A stretch of 64,000 nucleotides of DNA from Amorphoplanes digitatis (GTDB lineage Bacteria > Actinomycetota > Actinomycetes > Mycobacteriales > Micromonosporaceae), in NCBI RefSeq assembly GCF_014205335.1, contig NZ_JACHNH010000001.1:3094501-3158500 (forward strand), given 5' to 3'. Of the stretch, positions 23,346 through 33,604 are shown in pieces; position 1 is the stretch's first letter, and every line of letters begins with the position of its first letter. The position numbers and the translations under genes are program-made. The notes below the pieces were generated by a model. That model was not told the origin of the DNA, did not search any database, and was given only the letters and a program-made list of their open reading frames with translations.

Positions 23346-24610
23346 GGCCCGTTGTCACGCTCGCACTGGTCGGTGCCGGGCTGCGCGGCCGGACGTACGC
23401 GCGGCACGCCGTCGCCGCCGGTGCGGGCCGGGTGGTCGCCGTCGCCGAGCCGGACCCGCGGCGCCGCGAGGCCGTCGCGGCCGAGTTCGGCATCGCCGCG
23501 GACCGGGTCTTCGCGGACTGGTCGCAACTGGCCGGCGCGGGCCGGCTCGCGGACGCGGCCGTCGTCGCCACCCAGGACCGCCTGCACCGCGATCCGGCGG
23601 TCCGGCTCGCCGACCTGGGCTACCACCTGTTGCTGGAGAAGCCGATGGCGCCGACGGAGGCGGAGGCCGCCGACATCGCCGCCGCTGCGCTGCGCAACGG
23701 GGTCATCGTCGCGGTCTGCCACGTGCTGCGCTACACCCCATACACCCGGCTGCTGCGGCGGGTGCTCGACGAGGGGCGGATCGGCCGCCTGGTCAACGTG
23801 CAGCACCTGGAGCCGGTCGGCTGGTGGCACCAGGCGCACTCGTTCGTGCGCGGCAACTGGAGCAGCACCGAGGAGTCCGGCCCGATGCTGCTCACCAAGT
23901 CCTGCCACGACATCGACTGGCTGGTGCACCTGTTCGGCGCGATCCCGGAGCGGGTCAGCTCGTTCGGCGGCCTGACGCACTTCCGGGCTGAGCACCGGCC
24001 CGAGGGCGCGGCCGAGCGCTGCCTGGACTGCCGGGTGGAGGCGGCCTGCCCGTACTCGGCGAAGCGGCTCTACCTCGCCGCCCTCGCCGACCCGGCCCGG
24101 CACTTCTGGCCGCTCGGCGCGGTCACCGAGGAGGCGACCGGGCCGGCGGTGCTGCACGCTTTGCGCACCGGGCCGTACGGCCGCTGCGTGTACGGCGCGG
24201 GCAACGACGTCGTCGACCACCAGGAGGTGTCGATGGCGTTCCCGGACGGCGCGACCTGCTCGTTCACGATGAGCGCGTTCACGCCGGCGGAGCACCGCCG
24301 CACGCGGCTCATGGGCACGCACGGCTACCTGGACGGCGACGGGGTACGGCTGCGGTACGTCGACTTCCGTACCGGCGCCGAGGAGGTCCTCGAGGTCGCC
24401 GCTGGCGATCCTTCGGCGGCCGGCGGGCACGCCGGCGGCGACCGGGGCCTGACCGAGGCGTTCCTGGCCGCGGTCGCGGCCGGCGACCCGGCGCTGATCT
24501 CCTCGGATGCGGCGCAAAGTCTTGCCACGCACCGGGTGGTCTGGGCCGCGGAGCGCGCCCGGCTCGAGGGGCGGGTGGTGCACCTGCGCCCGGACGGCGC
24601 GGCCGACTGA
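23342..24610 (+). CDS. Gfo/Idh/MocA-family NAD(P)-dependent oxidoreductase
   Basis: 422 residues. The N-terminal LALVGAGLRGRTYARHAVAAG is the Rossmann motif, LLLEKPMAPTEAEA carries the EKP signature with the catalytic Lys, and MLLTKSCHDIDWLVHLFG is the substrate-side His/Asp block. An insert with four cysteines (CLDCRVEAACPYSAK) recurs in one Gfo/Idh subgroup and may bind metal. It would oxidise or epimerise a sugar or sugar acid. GH109 alpha-N-acetylgalactosaminidases also use this fold, but their usual His-Gly active-site block is not evident here. It overlaps the aldolase by 4 bp and so belongs to the locus. Confidence 0.87.
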   Translation: MRPVVTLALVGAGLRGRTYARHAVAAGAGRVVAVAEPDPRRREAVAAEFGIAADRVFADWSQLAGAGRLADAAVVATQDRLHRDPAVRLADLGYHLLLEKPMAPTEAEAADIAAAALRNGVIVAVCHVLRYTPYTRLLRRVLDEGRIGRLVNVQHLEPVGWWHQAHSFVRGNWSSTEESGPMLLTKSCHDIDWLVHLFGAIPERVSSFGGLTHFRAEHRPEGAAERCLDCRVEAACPYSAKRLYLAALADPARHFWPLGAVTEEATGPAVLHALRTGPYGRCVYGAGNDVVDHQEVSMAFPDGATCSFTMSAFTPAEHRRTRLMGTHGYLDGDGVRLRYVDFRTGAEEVLEVAAGDPSAAGGHAGGDRGLTEAFLAAVAAGDPALISSDAAQSLATHRVVWAAERARLEGRVVHLRPDGAAD

Positions 24611-24665
24611 AGCCCCTATGTCCATATTGTTACTGGGGCGATGCGATGTAATTACGCGACAGTTA

Positions 24666-24682
24666 CTGCAAGGTCTTGCAAG
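24666..24682. promoter_or_regulatory. MalR-type operator upstream of the amylopullulanase
   Basis: CTGCAAG-GT-CTTGCAAG is an inverted repeat of the CTTGCAG heptamer described at maltose and amylase promoters of streptomycetes, bound by the LacI-family regulator MalR/Reg1. It lies 56 bp before the start of a starch/pullulan-degrading enzyme. Confidence 0.65.
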
Positions 24683-24737
24683 GGCCATCCGTCGAGGGTT
24701 AGCGTGCGTCCGTCGCCACCCATCGGAAGGCCTCAAT

Positions 24738-27700
24738 GTGGAAATTCTGCTGCTCAGACGTCGTCTGAGCTTCGTCGTCATGCTGGTCCTCGCCGTGCTG
24801 CTCCCGGTGGCCTCCGCCGTGCCCGCGCGCGCGGCGAGCGGCGCCGAGCCGACCGCGGCGGCGCTCGCGAGCTGGGGCTTCGACCAGCGTCCCGCCCCCG
24901 CCGAGCAGTTCTACTTCGTCCTGCCGGACCGGTTCGCCAACGGCAACCCGGCCAACGACGACGGCGGGCTGGCCGGTGACCGGCTCTCGACCGGCTACGA
25001 CCCCACCGACAAGGGCTTCTACCACGGTGGCGACCTCCAGGGCATCATCGACCGGCTGGACTACATCCAGGGGCTCGGCACCACCGCGATCTGGCTCGCG
25101 CCGGTCTTCAAGAACAAGCCCGTGCAGGGCCGCGGCGCCGACATCTCGGCCGGGTACCACGGCTACTGGATCACCGACTTCACCCAGGTCGACCCGCACT
25201 TCGGCACGAACGCCGACCTCGAGCGGCTGGTCAAGCTCGCGCACAAGCGCGGGATGAAGATCTTCCTCGACATCATCGTCAACCACACCGCGGACGTCAT
25301 CAAGTACGCCGAGGACAAGTACACCTACATCGACAAGCCGACCTCGCCGTACACCGACGCGAAGGGGCGGCCGTTCGAGGACCGCAACTACGCCGACGGC
25401 ACCCGGGCCTTCCCGAAGCTCAACGACGCGTCGTACCCGTACACCCCGGTGATCGACCCGAAGGACGCGCGGGCCAAGTCGCCGTCCTGGCTCAACGACC
25501 CGTCGATGTACCACAACCGCGGCGACTCGACGTTCGTCGGCGAGGACAGCGAGTACGGCGACTTCTTCGGCCTCGACGACCTGTTCACCGAGCGCCCCGA
25601 GGTCGTCAAGGGCATGACGAAGATCTACGGCGACTGGATCGCGAAGACCGGCATCGACGGCTACCGCCTCGACACGGTCAAGCACACGAACCTGGACTTC
25701 TGGCCGCAGTTCGCCGAGGGCATCGACGCCGCCGCCCGCAAGGCCGGCAAGAAGGACTTCTTCATGTTCGGCGAGGTCTACAGCGCCGACCAGGAGGTCG
25801 AGTCGACCTACGTGCGCCGCGGCGGCCTGCCGGCGACCCTGGACTTCTCCTTCCAGGCGGCCGCGAAGTCGTTCACCGCGGACGGCGGCACGGCCAAGGC
25901 ACTCTCCGACCTCTACGCGCGGGACGACCTCTACACCTCGCCCGACACCGGCGCCGACCGGCTGCCGACCTTCCTCGGCAACCACGACATGGGCCGGATC
26001 GGCTCGTTCATACAGGGCGGCTCCGCCGACCCCGCCACCTACCTGCGCCGCGACCAGCTCGCGCACGAGCTGATGTTCCTCACCCGCGGCCAGCCGGTCG
26101 TCTACTCCGGCGACGAGCAGGGCTTCACCGGCCCCGGCGGCGACAAGGACGCCCGCCAGGACATGTTCGCGTCCAAGACGGCCGAGTACCTCGACGACGA
26201 CCTGATCGGCACCGACCGCACCCACGCGAGCGCCAACTACGAGAGCAACCACCCGATCTACCGGACCATCAGGTCGCTCGCCGACGTGCGCAAGCTCCAC
26301 CCGGCGCTCGTCGACGGCCTCCAGATCACCCGGTACGCGGCCGACGGCCCCGGCGTCTTCGCCACCTCGCGGATCGACCGCCGCACCAACGTCGAGTACG
26401 TGGTCGCCGCCAACAACGCGACCACCGCGCAGACCGTCACGCTCGACACCTGGACGCCGAACGCCTCCTTCGCGGGCGTCTACGGCGGCGCGGCGCCGGC
26501 CGCCACCGGCGCCGACGGCAAGCTGACCGTGCGGGTACCCGCGCTGTCGACCGTGGTGCTCAAGGCCGCGAAGCCGGTCGCCGTACCGGCGGCCGAGCCC
26601 ACCGTGAAGTTCACCGCTCCCACGGCCGGCGCGCTCGTGCCGACCCGCGCCGAGCTCACCGCCGAGACCACCGGCGACCACCTCTCCACGGTCACCTTCG
26701 CCGCGCAGGTCGGCAACGGGCCGTGGCGTCCGCTCGGCACCGCCGACCGCGCGCCGTACCGGATCTACCACGACCTGACCGGCCTGGCCGGCGGCACCAC
26801 GGTGAAGTACAAGGCGGTGGTGCGCGACGTTCGAGGACGCCTCGCGACCACCACGACGCAGATCAAGGTCGGCACGCCCGCGACCACCGCCGGGCCCGAC
26901 TACGCGATCGTGCACTACCAGCGCCCCGCGGGCGACTACGACAACTGGGGGCTCTACACGTTCGGCGACATCGACCCGTCGGCCGCCACCGACTGGCCCG
27001 CCGGGCAGCCGTTCGACGGCGTGGACGCGTACGGGCGCTTCGCCTGGGTGAAGTTGAAGCCCGGCGCGAAGAACGTCGGATTCATCGTGGTCGACAAGAA
27101 CGGCGTCAAGGACGTCGAGCAGGACCGCTTCCTCGACCCCGGTAAGAACCCCGAGATCTGGCTCAAGCAGGGCGACCCGGCGATCGTCACCACCGGGCCG
27201 GCCGCCGAGCAGGACCCGAACACCGCGGTCATCCACTACCGCCGCGCCGACAACGACTACGCCGGGTGGGGCATGCACGTCTGGTCCGGCGCGGCGAGCC
27301 CGACCGACTGGTCCGCGCCGCTCCCGCCCGCCTCGACCGACGACTACGGCGTGACGTTCCGGGTGCCGCTGGCGGCCGGGGCCACCGGGCTGAACTACAT
27401 CATCCACAAGGGCGACGCCAAGGACCTGCCCGACGACCAGCGGCTCGACTTCGCCGCCGCCGGGCGTGAGGTCTGGCTGCTCGCCGGCGTACCGGACCGG
27501 CTGCTGCCCGTGGTGCGCAAGGCCGGCGGCGGCGTCGCCGACCTGAGCAAGTCGAACGCCGTCTGGATCGACCGGGAGACGATCGCCTGGAAGACCGGCA
27601 CCGGCACGACGCTCGAGCCGGTCGGCGCGGGCACCGACGGCCGCGTGTACGACCTGGTCTGGGCGCCCGAGGGCGGCCTGAGCATCCTCGACGGCGAGCT

Positions 27701-30158
27701 GGCCGGCCCGCACGAGAGCGTCCGGCTCACCGCCCGGCGCAACGGCCTCACCGAGGCGCAGCGCGCGAAGAACCCGCACCTGTGGCAGTACCCGGCGTTC
27801 CGCACCGGCGACCTGTCCGGGCTCAAGGACGTGCTGCGCGGCCAGGTCGCGGTCACCGAGCGCGACGCCGAGGGCAAGCTGATCTCCGCCACCGGCGTGC
27901 AGACCGCCGGCGTCCTCGACGACATCTACGCCGACGCGGCCGACGAGGACCTCGGCCCGACCTTCGACGGCAAGCGGCCGACGCTCGCCGTCTGGGCGCC
28001 CACCGCCCGTACCGTCGCCCTCGAGCTCTTCGACGACCCGGCGGCGACCGCCAAGCAGGTGCCGATGACCCGCGACGCCGACACCGGCGTGTGGTCGGCG
28101 ACCGGCACCAAGGACTGGAAGGGCAAGTACTACCGGTACCGGGTCACCGCGTGGCAGCCGGCCGCGGGCAAGGTCGTGACGGCGTCGGTGACCGACCCGT
28201 ACTCGGTCGACCTGTCGGCCGACTCGACGCACAGCCGGATCACCGACCTGACCGACCCGGCGCTCGCGCCGGCGGGCTGGTCCGGGCTGCGCAAGCCGGA
28301 GTACACCCCCGGCCGGATCCAGATCTCGGAGCTCAGCGTCCGCGACTTCTCCATCGGCGACGAGACGGTGCCCCCGGCGCACCGCGGCACCTACGGTGCC
28401 TTCACCGACCCGCGGACCGCGGGCATGAAGCAGCTCAAGTCCCTGGCCGCGGCGGGCACCACCCACGTGCACCTGCTGCCGGTGTTCGACTTCGCCACCA
28501 TCCCCGAGAAGCGCGCGGACCAGAAGCAGCCCGCCTGTGACCTGGCGAAGCTGCCGCCGGACTCCGACGAGCAGCAGAAGTGCGTCACGGCGGTCGCCGC
28601 GCAGGACGGCTTCAACTGGGGATACGACCCGCTGCACTACACGACGCCGGAGGGCGGCTACGCCGTCGACCCGGCCGCGCGGACCAAGGAGTTCCGGCAG
28701 ATGGTCGCCGGGCTCAACGGCACCGGCCTGCGTGCGGTCATGGACGTCGTCTACAACCACACGTCGGCGGCCGGCACCGACCCGCACTCGGTGCTCGACC
28801 AGATCGTCCCCGGCTACTACCAGCGCCTGCTGGAGGACGGCACGGTGGCGAACTCGACCTGCTGCGCCAACACCGCGCCGGAGAACACGATGATGGGCAA
28901 GCTCGTCGTCGACTCGATCGTCACCTGGGCCAAGGCGTACAAGGTCGACGGTTTCCGCTTCGACCTGATGGGCCACCACCCGAAGGCGAACATCCTGGCC
29001 GTGCGGGCCGCGCTCGACAAGCTCACCCCGGCCCGGGACGGCGTCGACGGCAAGAAGATCTACCTGTACGGCGAGGGCTGGAACTTCGGCGAGATCGCCA
29101 ACGACGCGCGCTTCGAGCAGGCCACCCAGGCCAACATGGCCGGCACCGGCATCGGGACGTTCAACGACCGGCTCCGCGACGCCGTGCGCGGCGGCGGCCC
29201 GTTCGACGGCAACCCGCGGATCCAGGGCTTCGCCTCCGGCCTGTTCACCGCCCCCAACGGCGACCCGATCAACGGGACGCCCGAGGAGCAGAAGGCCCGG
29301 CTGCTGCGCTACCAGGACCAGATCAAGGTGGGCCTGAGCGGCAACCTGGCGTCGTACCGGTTCGTCAACAGCGCGGGCACGCCGGTCACCGGCGCGCAGG
29401 TCGACTACAACGGGTCACCGGCGGGATACAACGCCGCGCCGGGCGAGGCGATCACCTACGTGGACGCGCACGACAACGAGATCCTGTACGACGCGTTCGC
29501 GTACAAGCTGCCGCAGGCGACCCCGGCGCTGGACCGCGCCAAGCTGCAGTCCGTGGCGCTGGCGACCACGGCGCTCGGCCAGGGCGTCGGCTTCGTCACC
29601 GCGGGCAGCGAACGGCTGCGCTCGAAGTCGCTCGACCGCAACTCGTTCAACTCCGGAGACTGGTTCAACCAGATCGCCTGGGACTGCACCAAGGGCAACG
29701 GCTTCGGCCGCGGCCTGCCCCCGGCGGCCGACAACGAGCCCAAGTGGCAGTACGCCAAGCCGCTGCTGGCCGACAAGGCGCTGGTGCCCGGCTGCGACGC
29801 GGTGAACCTCGCCGACGCGCGCTACCGGGAGCTGCTGGAGATCCGTAAGTCGTCGCCGGTCTTCGGCCTGCCGACGGCGGCGGAGGTACAGAAGCGGCTG
29901 TCGTTCCCGCTCTCGGGCACGGCCGAGACACCCGGTGTCATCACGATGCACCTCGACGGCCGCGGGCTGGACCGCCGCTGGAAGTCGGTAACGGTGGTCT
30001 TCAACGCCACCCCGGCCGCGGTGACCCAGACGGTCCCGGCGCTCTCGGGCGCGTCGATCGGCCTGCACCCGGCACAGCACGAGCCGGCGACGTTCGACCG
30101 GGCCACCGGCGCGTTCCGGGTGCCGGCCCGCACGACGGCGGTGTTCGTGCAGAACTGA
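24738..30158 (+). CDS. Secreted bifunctional amylopullulanase
   Basis: 1806 residues from a GTG at 24738 with GGAAGG ahead. The signal peptide is [20 protein letters not shown]. The N-terminal GH13 alpha-amylase domain (about 50-620) has [17 protein letters not shown] (nucleophile about D312), FMFGEVYS (E346) and FLGNHDMGR (D417). An Ig-like region follows, then two PUD/CBM41-like modules ([20 protein letters not shown] and [20 protein letters not shown]), an N3 and a CBM48 region ([19 protein letters not shown]), then a GH13 pullulanase domain with [19 protein letters not shown] (about D1409), YGEGWNFGE (E1446) and VDAHDNE (D1579). It hydrolyses alpha-1,4 and alpha-1,6 bonds of starch and pullulan outside the cell. 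Streptomycete homologues are similar in size. Confidence 0.93.
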   Translation: MEILLLRRRLSFVVMLVLAVLLPVASAVPARAASGAEPTAAALASWGFDQRPAPAEQFYFVLPDRFANGNPANDDGGLAGDRLSTGYDPTDKGFYHGGDLQGIIDRLDYIQGLGTTAIWLAPVFKNKPVQGRGADISAGYHGYWITDFTQVDPHFGTNADLERLVKLAHKRGMKIFLDIIVNHTADVIKYAEDKYTYIDKPTSPYTDAKGRPFEDRNYADGTRAFPKLNDASYPYTPVIDPKDARAKSPSWLNDPSMYHNRGDSTFVGEDSEYGDFFGLDDLFTERPEVVKGMTKIYGDWIAKTGIDGYRLDTVKHTNLDFWPQFAEGIDAAARKAGKKDFFMFGEVYSADQEVESTYVRRGGLPATLDFSFQAAAKSFTADGGTAKALSDLYARDDLYTSPDTGADRLPTFLGNHDMGRIGSFIQGGSADPATYLRRDQLAHELMFLTRGQPVVYSGDEQGFTGPGGDKDARQDMFASKTAEYLDDDLIGTDRTHASANYESNHPIYRTIRSLADVRKLHPALVDGLQITRYAADGPGVFATSRIDRRTNVEYVVAANNATTAQTVTLDTWTPNASFAGVYGGAAPAATGADGKLTVRVPALSTVVLKAAKPVAVPAAEPTVKFTAPTAGALVPTRAELTAETTGDHLSTVTFAAQVGNGPWRPLGTADRAPYRIYHDLTGLAGGTTVKYKAVVRDVRGRLATTTTQIKVGTPATTAGPDYAIVHYQRPAGDYDNWGLYTFGDIDPSAATDWPAGQPFDGVDAYGRFAWVKLKPGAKNVGFIVVDKNGVKDVEQDRFLDPGKNPEIWLKQGDPAIVTTGPAAEQDPNTAVIHYRRADNDYAGWGMHVWSGAASPTDWSAPLPPASTDDYGVTFRVPLAAGATGLNYIIHKGDAKDLPDDQRLDFAAAGREVWLLAGVPDRLLPVVRKAGGGVADLSKSNAVWIDRETIAWKTGTGTTLEPVGAGTDGRVYDLVWAPEGGLSILDGELAGPHESVRLTARRNGLTEAQRAKNPHLWQYPAFRTGDLSGLKDVLRGQVAVTERDAEGKLISATGVQTAGVLDDIYADAADEDLGPTFDGKRPTLAVWAPTARTVALELFDDPAATAKQVPMTRDADTGVWSATGTKDWKGKYYRYRVTAWQPAAGKVVTASVTDPYSVDLSADSTHSRITDLTDPALAPAGWSGLRKPEYTPGRIQISELSVRDFSIGDETVPPAHRGTYGAFTDPRTAGMKQLKSLAAAGTTHVHLLPVFDFATIPEKRADQKQPACDLAKLPPDSDEQQKCVTAVAAQDGFNWGYDPLHYTTPEGGYAVDPAARTKEFRQMVAGLNGTGLRAVMDVVYNHTSAAGTDPHSVLDQIVPGYYQRLLEDGTVANSTCCANTAPENTMMGKLVVDSIVTWAKAYKVDGFRFDLMGHHPKANILAVRAALDKLTPARDGVDGKKIYLYGEGWNFGEIANDARFEQATQANMAGTGIGTFNDRLRDAVRGGGPFDGNPRIQGFASGLFTAPNGDPINGTPEEQKARLLRYQDQIKVGLSGNLASYRFVNSAGTPVTGAQVDYNGSPAGYNAAPGEAITYVDAHDNEILYDAFAYKLPQATPALDRAKLQSVALATTALGQGVGFVTAGSERLRSKSLDRNSFNSGDWFNQIAWDCTKGNGFGRGLPPAADNEPKWQYAKPLLADKALVPGCDAVNLADARYRELLEIRKSSPVFGLPTAAEVQKRLSFPLSGTAETPGVITMHLDGRGLDRRWKSVTVVFNATPAAVTQTVPALSGASIGLHPAQHEPATFDRATGAFRVPARTTAVFVQN

Positions 30159-30185
30159 CCGGGCACGCCCCGGGCCACACGGCCT

Positions 30186-30223
30186 GCCGGTGGTCACCCT
30201 CCGCCCCGAGGGTGACCACCGGC
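30186..30223 (+). terminator. Strong hairpin terminator after the amylopullulanase
   Basis: A perfect 16-bp stem (GCCGGTGGTCACCCTC at 30186-30201 and its complement at 30208-30223) with a 6-nt loop lies 28 bp after the stop codon. No T-tract follows, as is common in this phylum. Confidence 0.8.
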
Positions 30224-30254
30224 GGGCGTTCGTGATCGTTGATACCGTCGCCTG

Positions 30255-31613
30255 ATGCCTCAACGATCTGATGACAGGCACCGCGTGGTGGTCGTCGGAG
30301 CCGGCTTCGGCGGGCTCTTCGCCACCAAGTCCCTGCGCAAGGCCCCGGTGGACGTCACCCTGATCAACAGCACCGCCTACCACCTGTTCCAGCCGCTGCT
30401 CTACCAGGTGGCGACCGGCATCCTCTCGGAGGGCGAGATCGCCCCGCCGATCCGGGAGATCCTCCGGCGCCAGGGCAACGTGGACGTCAGGCTCGGCACG
30501 GTCACCGGCATCGACGCCACGGCCAGGACCGTGACGGTCGAGGCACCCGGCATCGACTACACCGTCGGCTACGACACCCTGATCGTCGCCGCCGGCGCGT
30601 CCCAGTCCTACTTCGGCAACGACGGCTACGCCGACCACGCACCCGGCATGAAGAGCATCGACGACGCGCTCGAGCTGCGCGCCCGCATCTTCGGCGCCTT
30701 CGAGCTGGCGGACCTGCAACCCGACCCCGCCGACGCGGAACGCTGGCTGACCTTCGTGGTCGTCGGCGCCGGCCCGACCGGCGTCGAGATGGCCGGCCAG
30801 ATCGCCGAACTCGCCCACCGCAACCTGCCCGGCCAGTACCGCCACATCGACCCGCGCCGGGCCCGCGTCATCCTGGTGGACGCGCTCGACGCGGTGCTCA
30901 ACACGTTCGGCGACCACCTGTCCACCCGCGCCCTGCGCCGGCTGCACCTGCTCGGCGTCGAGGTCGAGCTGGAGACCCGGGTCGTCGGCGTCGACGCGAC
31001 CGGCATCGAGGTGGAGACCAAGCGCGGCCGACGGCGCATCGAGTCGATGACCAAGATGTGGGCCGCCGGCGTGGCCGCACCCCCACTGGCCACCCGCCTC
31101 GCCGAGGCGACCGGCGCCGCCACGGACCGGGCCGGCCGCCTGCGGGTGAACCCGGACTGCTCGCTGCCCGGACACCCGGAGATCTACGCGGTCGGCGACA
31201 TGATGTCGCTCGACGCCCTGCCCGGCGTCGCGCAGGTCGCGATCCAGAGCGGCCGCTACGTCGCCGGCCAGATCAAGCGCCGCCTGGACGGCCGCGAACC
31301 CGGCCCGCCGTTCAAATACTTCGACAAGGGCAGCATGGCGACGATCTCCCGCTTCTCGGCGGTGGCGAGCGTCGGCCGGGTACGGGTGTCGGGCTTCCTC
31401 GGCTGGCTGATGTGGCTCGCCGTGCACCTGCTGTACCTGGTCGGCTTCAAGAACCGGGTGACGGCGGTGCTGCACTGGGCGGTCAGCTTCCTGGGCCGGG
31501 GCCGCTCGGAGCGCGTCTCGACGTTCCAGCAGGCCTACGCCCGCACCGCCGTCCGCGAATACGGCAACCCCTTCGACCGCTACACCACGAATCGGTCCTC
31601 CGACCCGTCCTGA
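30255..31613 (+). CDS. ndh: Type II NADH dehydrogenase (NDH-2)
   Basis: 452 residues. VVVVGAGFGGLFATKSLRK is the FAD Rossmann motif; YHLFQPLLYQVATGILSEGEIA is the classic NDH-2 block, and FVVVGAGPTGVEMAGQIAELA the NADH-binding fold. YAVGDMMSLDALPGVAQVAIQSGRYVA contacts flavin and quinone. A C-terminal hydrophobic stretch (FLGWLMWLAVHLLYLVGFKNR) anchors it on the inner membrane face. It passes electrons from NADH to menaquinone without pumping protons. No RBS precedes the ATG and a GATACC-like -10 lies only about 10 bases upstream, so the message may be leaderless. Confidence 0.93.
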   Translation: MPQRSDDRHRVVVVGAGFGGLFATKSLRKAPVDVTLINSTAYHLFQPLLYQVATGILSEGEIAPPIREILRRQGNVDVRLGTVTGIDATARTVTVEAPGIDYTVGYDTLIVAAGASQSYFGNDGYADHAPGMKSIDDALELRARIFGAFELADLQPDPADAERWLTFVVVGAGPTGVEMAGQIAELAHRNLPGQYRHIDPRRARVILVDALDAVLNTFGDHLSTRALRRLHLLGVEVELETRVVGVDATGIEVETKRGRRRIESMTKMWAAGVAAPPLATRLAEATGAATDRAGRLRVNPDCSLPGHPEIYAVGDMMSLDALPGVAQVAIQSGRYVAGQIKRRLDGREPGPPFKYFDKGSMATISRFSAVASVGRVRVSGFLGWLMWLAVHLLYLVGFKNRVTAVLHWAVSFLGRGRSERVSTFQQAYARTAVREYGNPFDRYTTNRSSDPS

Positions 31614-31702
31614 CCCCCGGGTTGCAGGCGTGGTGCCGTCCGGTTGCTCTTGTGTTCGGGTACCGAAATTCGGGCTAACCGCCCGCGACCCGGTGCCGAA
31701 GG

Positions 31703-31729
31703 TGTCTGTGTACGGGCAGTACACAGACA
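31703..31729. promoter_or_regulatory. 11-bp perfect inverted repeat in the leader of a secreted-protein gene
   Basis: TGTCTGTGTAC and its complement GTACACAGACA flank a 5-nt centre, ending 19 bp before the ATG at 31749 and just before the ACGGGGGA RBS. It could be an operator or a 5'-UTR hairpin controlling ribosome access. Confidence 0.55.
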
Positions 31730-31748
31730 TCAAACGGGGGATGGTCGA

Positions 31749-32579
31749 ATGCGGGTTCGGGTAGGCGCGGCATCGGTGCTGATGGCGGCGACGGCGACCG
31801 GGATGGTGAGCCTCGCGGCGCCGGCCTCGGCGGCGGGCAAGGACGACGCCCTGACGCTGATGGTACCGACCCTTGCCACGATGCTTCCCGGCCAGCAGGG
31901 CTGGGTCAGCACCATGTGGCAGGCCGACCAGGACGTCTGCGACGTCCACGTGACCCTCACCGGCAAGGGCCCGACGGTCGGCTACCCGGCCAGCACCGGT
32001 GACCACTCGTCGTTCTACACCGCCGACACGCTCGCCGCGGGCAACCTCGACTACACCGCGTTCCGCGTCACGGCACCCGCCGCCGCGACCGCACCCGTCG
32101 CGCTGACGCTGAACGTGGACTACCGCCTGCTCCCGCCCGGGCAGATCAAGAAGGACGACGACCTCAAGGACAAGAAGGTCGTGTGCAGCGGGCCCAAGGG
32201 CAGCGTGACCCTGCCCGTGACCCTGCCCGTGACGCCGAGCACCGACCCGGCAGTGGTCCTGAAGACCGCCCCCGTCCTGATCAAGAAGGACACCCCGACC
32301 TGGGCCACGATCACCTTCCGGGGCAACAGGCCGAACCTGGACAACTTCCGCGTCACCCTCACCCCGCCGCCCGGGCTGACCGTCGTCTACCCCGGCGACC
32401 GCGACTCCGCGGGCCTCGACGGCGGCTCCGCCCTGCCCGTCGGCCAGGACGACTTCGTCCGCGTCCGCCTCGACGCCACCGCCTGGAACCAGCCCGCCGA
32501 CGCCACCGTCCGCGTACCGGTCAAGGCCACCTACGACGGCGGCAGCTTCACCGGCTCGATCCTGCTCGGCGCCGTCTGA
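31749..32579 (+). CDS. Secreted protein of unknown function (276 aa)
   Basis: The ATG at 31749 has a GGGGGA RBS; an earlier ATG at 31741 is in another frame and stops at once. The signal peptide, VLMAATATGMVSLAAPASAA, ends in a good AxA site. The mature part is Thr/Pro/Val-rich and beta-stranded, with two repeat-like halves: one with TLTGKGPTVGYPASTGDHSS, the other with VTLTPPPGLTVVYPGDRDSA, suggesting tandem Ig-like folds. It has two Cys (QDVCDV, KVVCSG) that may pair. I do not recognise a named family. It lies 33 bp before a lipoprotein gene, and the two are probably cotranscribed. Confidence 0.75.
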   Translation: MRVRVGAASVLMAATATGMVSLAAPASAAGKDDALTLMVPTLATMLPGQQGWVSTMWQADQDVCDVHVTLTGKGPTVGYPASTGDHSSFYTADTLAAGNLDYTAFRVTAPAAATAPVALTLNVDYRLLPPGQIKKDDDLKDKKVVCSGPKGSVTLPVTLPVTPSTDPAVVLKTAPVLIKKDTPTWATITFRGNRPNLDNFRVTLTPPPGLTVVYPGDRDSAGLDGGSALPVGQDDFVRVRLDATAWNQPADATVRVPVKATYDGGSFTGSILLGAV

Positions 32580-32611
32580 TGACCCTGCCCACCATGCGAA
32601 CGGAGCCGATC

Positions 32612-33007
32612 ATGCGAGCACGCGCCACCCGCACCCTGACCCTCGCCGCGGCCGGCGCCGTGGCCGCGACAGCCCTGCTAGGACTCACCGCCTGCGGCAC
32701 ACAGGCCGACACCACCGCCGCGGCCCAGGTCGCCCCGGCCCAGCCCGCCGCGACCACCGAGGCCGCGCCCGCCGGCGGACCGCGCACGGCCGAGGACGCC
32801 TTCATCACGGCCACCGCCGCGCACCTGTGCACGGTGCAGTCCACCGTCTACGACAACCCCGCCGAGATGGCCAAGGCCTACGCCGCCACCCCGGCCTACC
32901 CCGGCCTCACCAAGGCCCAGGTCACCCAGCTCCGCGAGCGCCTCACCGCCGACGCCACCTTCGCCGACCGCCTCACCACCAACCTGCAGACCACCTGCAA
33001 ACCCTGA
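32612..33007 (+). CDS. Small lipoprotein of unknown function (131 aa)
   Basis: The ATG at 32612 follows CGGAG at good distance and begins a short lipoprotein signal, TLTLAAAGAVAATALLGLTAC, with Cys as the lipidation site. An Ala/Pro/Thr linker follows, then an 80-residue domain with FITATAAHLCTVQSTVYDNP, YPGLTKAQVTQLRERLTAD and a terminal LQTTCKP; its two cysteines may form a disulfide. It faces the outside of the membrane. Earlier in-frame ATGs at 32579 and 32594 would lengthen the signal. The family is unknown; it pairs with the secreted protein upstream. Confidence 0.72.
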   Translation: MRARATRTLTLAAAGAVAATALLGLTACGTQADTTAAAQVAPAQPAATTEAAPAGGPRTAEDAFITATAAHLCTVQSTVYDNPAEMAKAYAATPAYPGLTKAQVTQLRERLTADATFADRLTTNLQTTCKP

Positions 33008-33045
33008 TCCGCCCCGCTCGACCGGCGCAACCAGACCAACCGGGC

Positions 33046-33301
33046 TCACGTGTCGAGGTATCCGTCCCGGTCGGTGGTGTCGCGGCTGCCCGGATCGGGC
33101 TCCTGGTGACGGTCAGCCGCGCCACCCGCGCGGCGAGTTCGACGACGGCGACGGCGAGTCCGGCGTCGCGGAATGCTGCCGCGACGGTCGGCTGGTGAGT
33201 TTGTGTGCGCTGATCGCGTACCCACCGGCGAGGACGAGGCCCAGGTCATCGCCGACGTTGAACACGATCTCGGCGAGCGTCCGATCAAAGTCGTCCACCA
33301 C
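33046..33301 (-). pseudogene. Remnant of an AbiEii/AbiGii-type nucleotidyltransferase
   Basis: From a GTG at 33301 the frame reads VDDFDRTLAEIVFNVGDD, then LGLVLAGGYAISAHKLTSRPS. LAGGYAxxAH and SRP(S/T) form the start of AbiEii-type nucleotidyltransferase toxins. The catalytic DxD segment that should follow SRPS is missing; instead the downstream frame reads FRDAGLAVAVVELAARVARLTV, recognisable as the next part of the domain in a different frame. A deletion plus frameshift is implied, so the gene is dead. A short helical frame directly upstream (33308-33418, ending HKVKRLTTRELNQA) resembles the small partner often found before such genes. Confidence 0.6.
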
Positions 33302-33493
33302 GCCGGGTCACGCCTGATTGAGCTCCCGGGTGGTGAGCCGCTTCACCTTGTGCCAATCGTCGCGCAGCAGCGCTGCGTCGACGTGGGCGGCGATGTCGGC
33401 GCGTTGCCCGCAACTCATCAGCGGCCATCGTAGCCCTCTCAGGAATGCCCCGACCGGTCTCGATTGCCGGCGCCGTGCGACAAGGATGGCGCG

Positions 33494-33578
33494 GTGGCCG
33501 CCGACCGACAGTAGGCCGGCGTGGTCGCCGGACTCGGGGATGCGGCTGTGTTCGACGACCGCTTTCTGGTCGGCACCG
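33494..33578 (-). pseudogene. Orphan copy of an ABC-exporter ATPase C-terminus
   Basis: The minus strand reads GADQKAVVEHSRIPESGDHA, then GLLSVGGHRAIL. This parallels the end of the exporter encoded at 35390-37186 (ADQIAVVAHGHILESGDHA, then DLLSAGGHYATLAA). By eye the two DNA stretches are roughly 80% identical over 85 bp (33494-33578 against about 35412-35496). Nothing else of an ABC protein is here, so this is a fragment left by duplication and deletion or by loss of a paralogue. Confidence 0.65.
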
Positions 33579-33604
33579 AGCGCGAACGCCGGCAGGGGAG
33601 TCTG

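Noticed and set aside
23342..24610. GH109 alpha-N-acetylgalactosaminidase
   Set aside because: It shares the Gfo/Idh fold, and the locus context is tempting, but the GH109 His-Gly active-site block is not evident and an EKP oxidoreductase motif is present.
24699..28979. A 1426-residue open frame antisense to the amylopullulanase
   Set aside because: It is a shadow: high GC at third positions removes stops from the complementary frame. It shows no domain, only Val/Arg/Gly-rich text, while the sense frame has both GH13 active sites.
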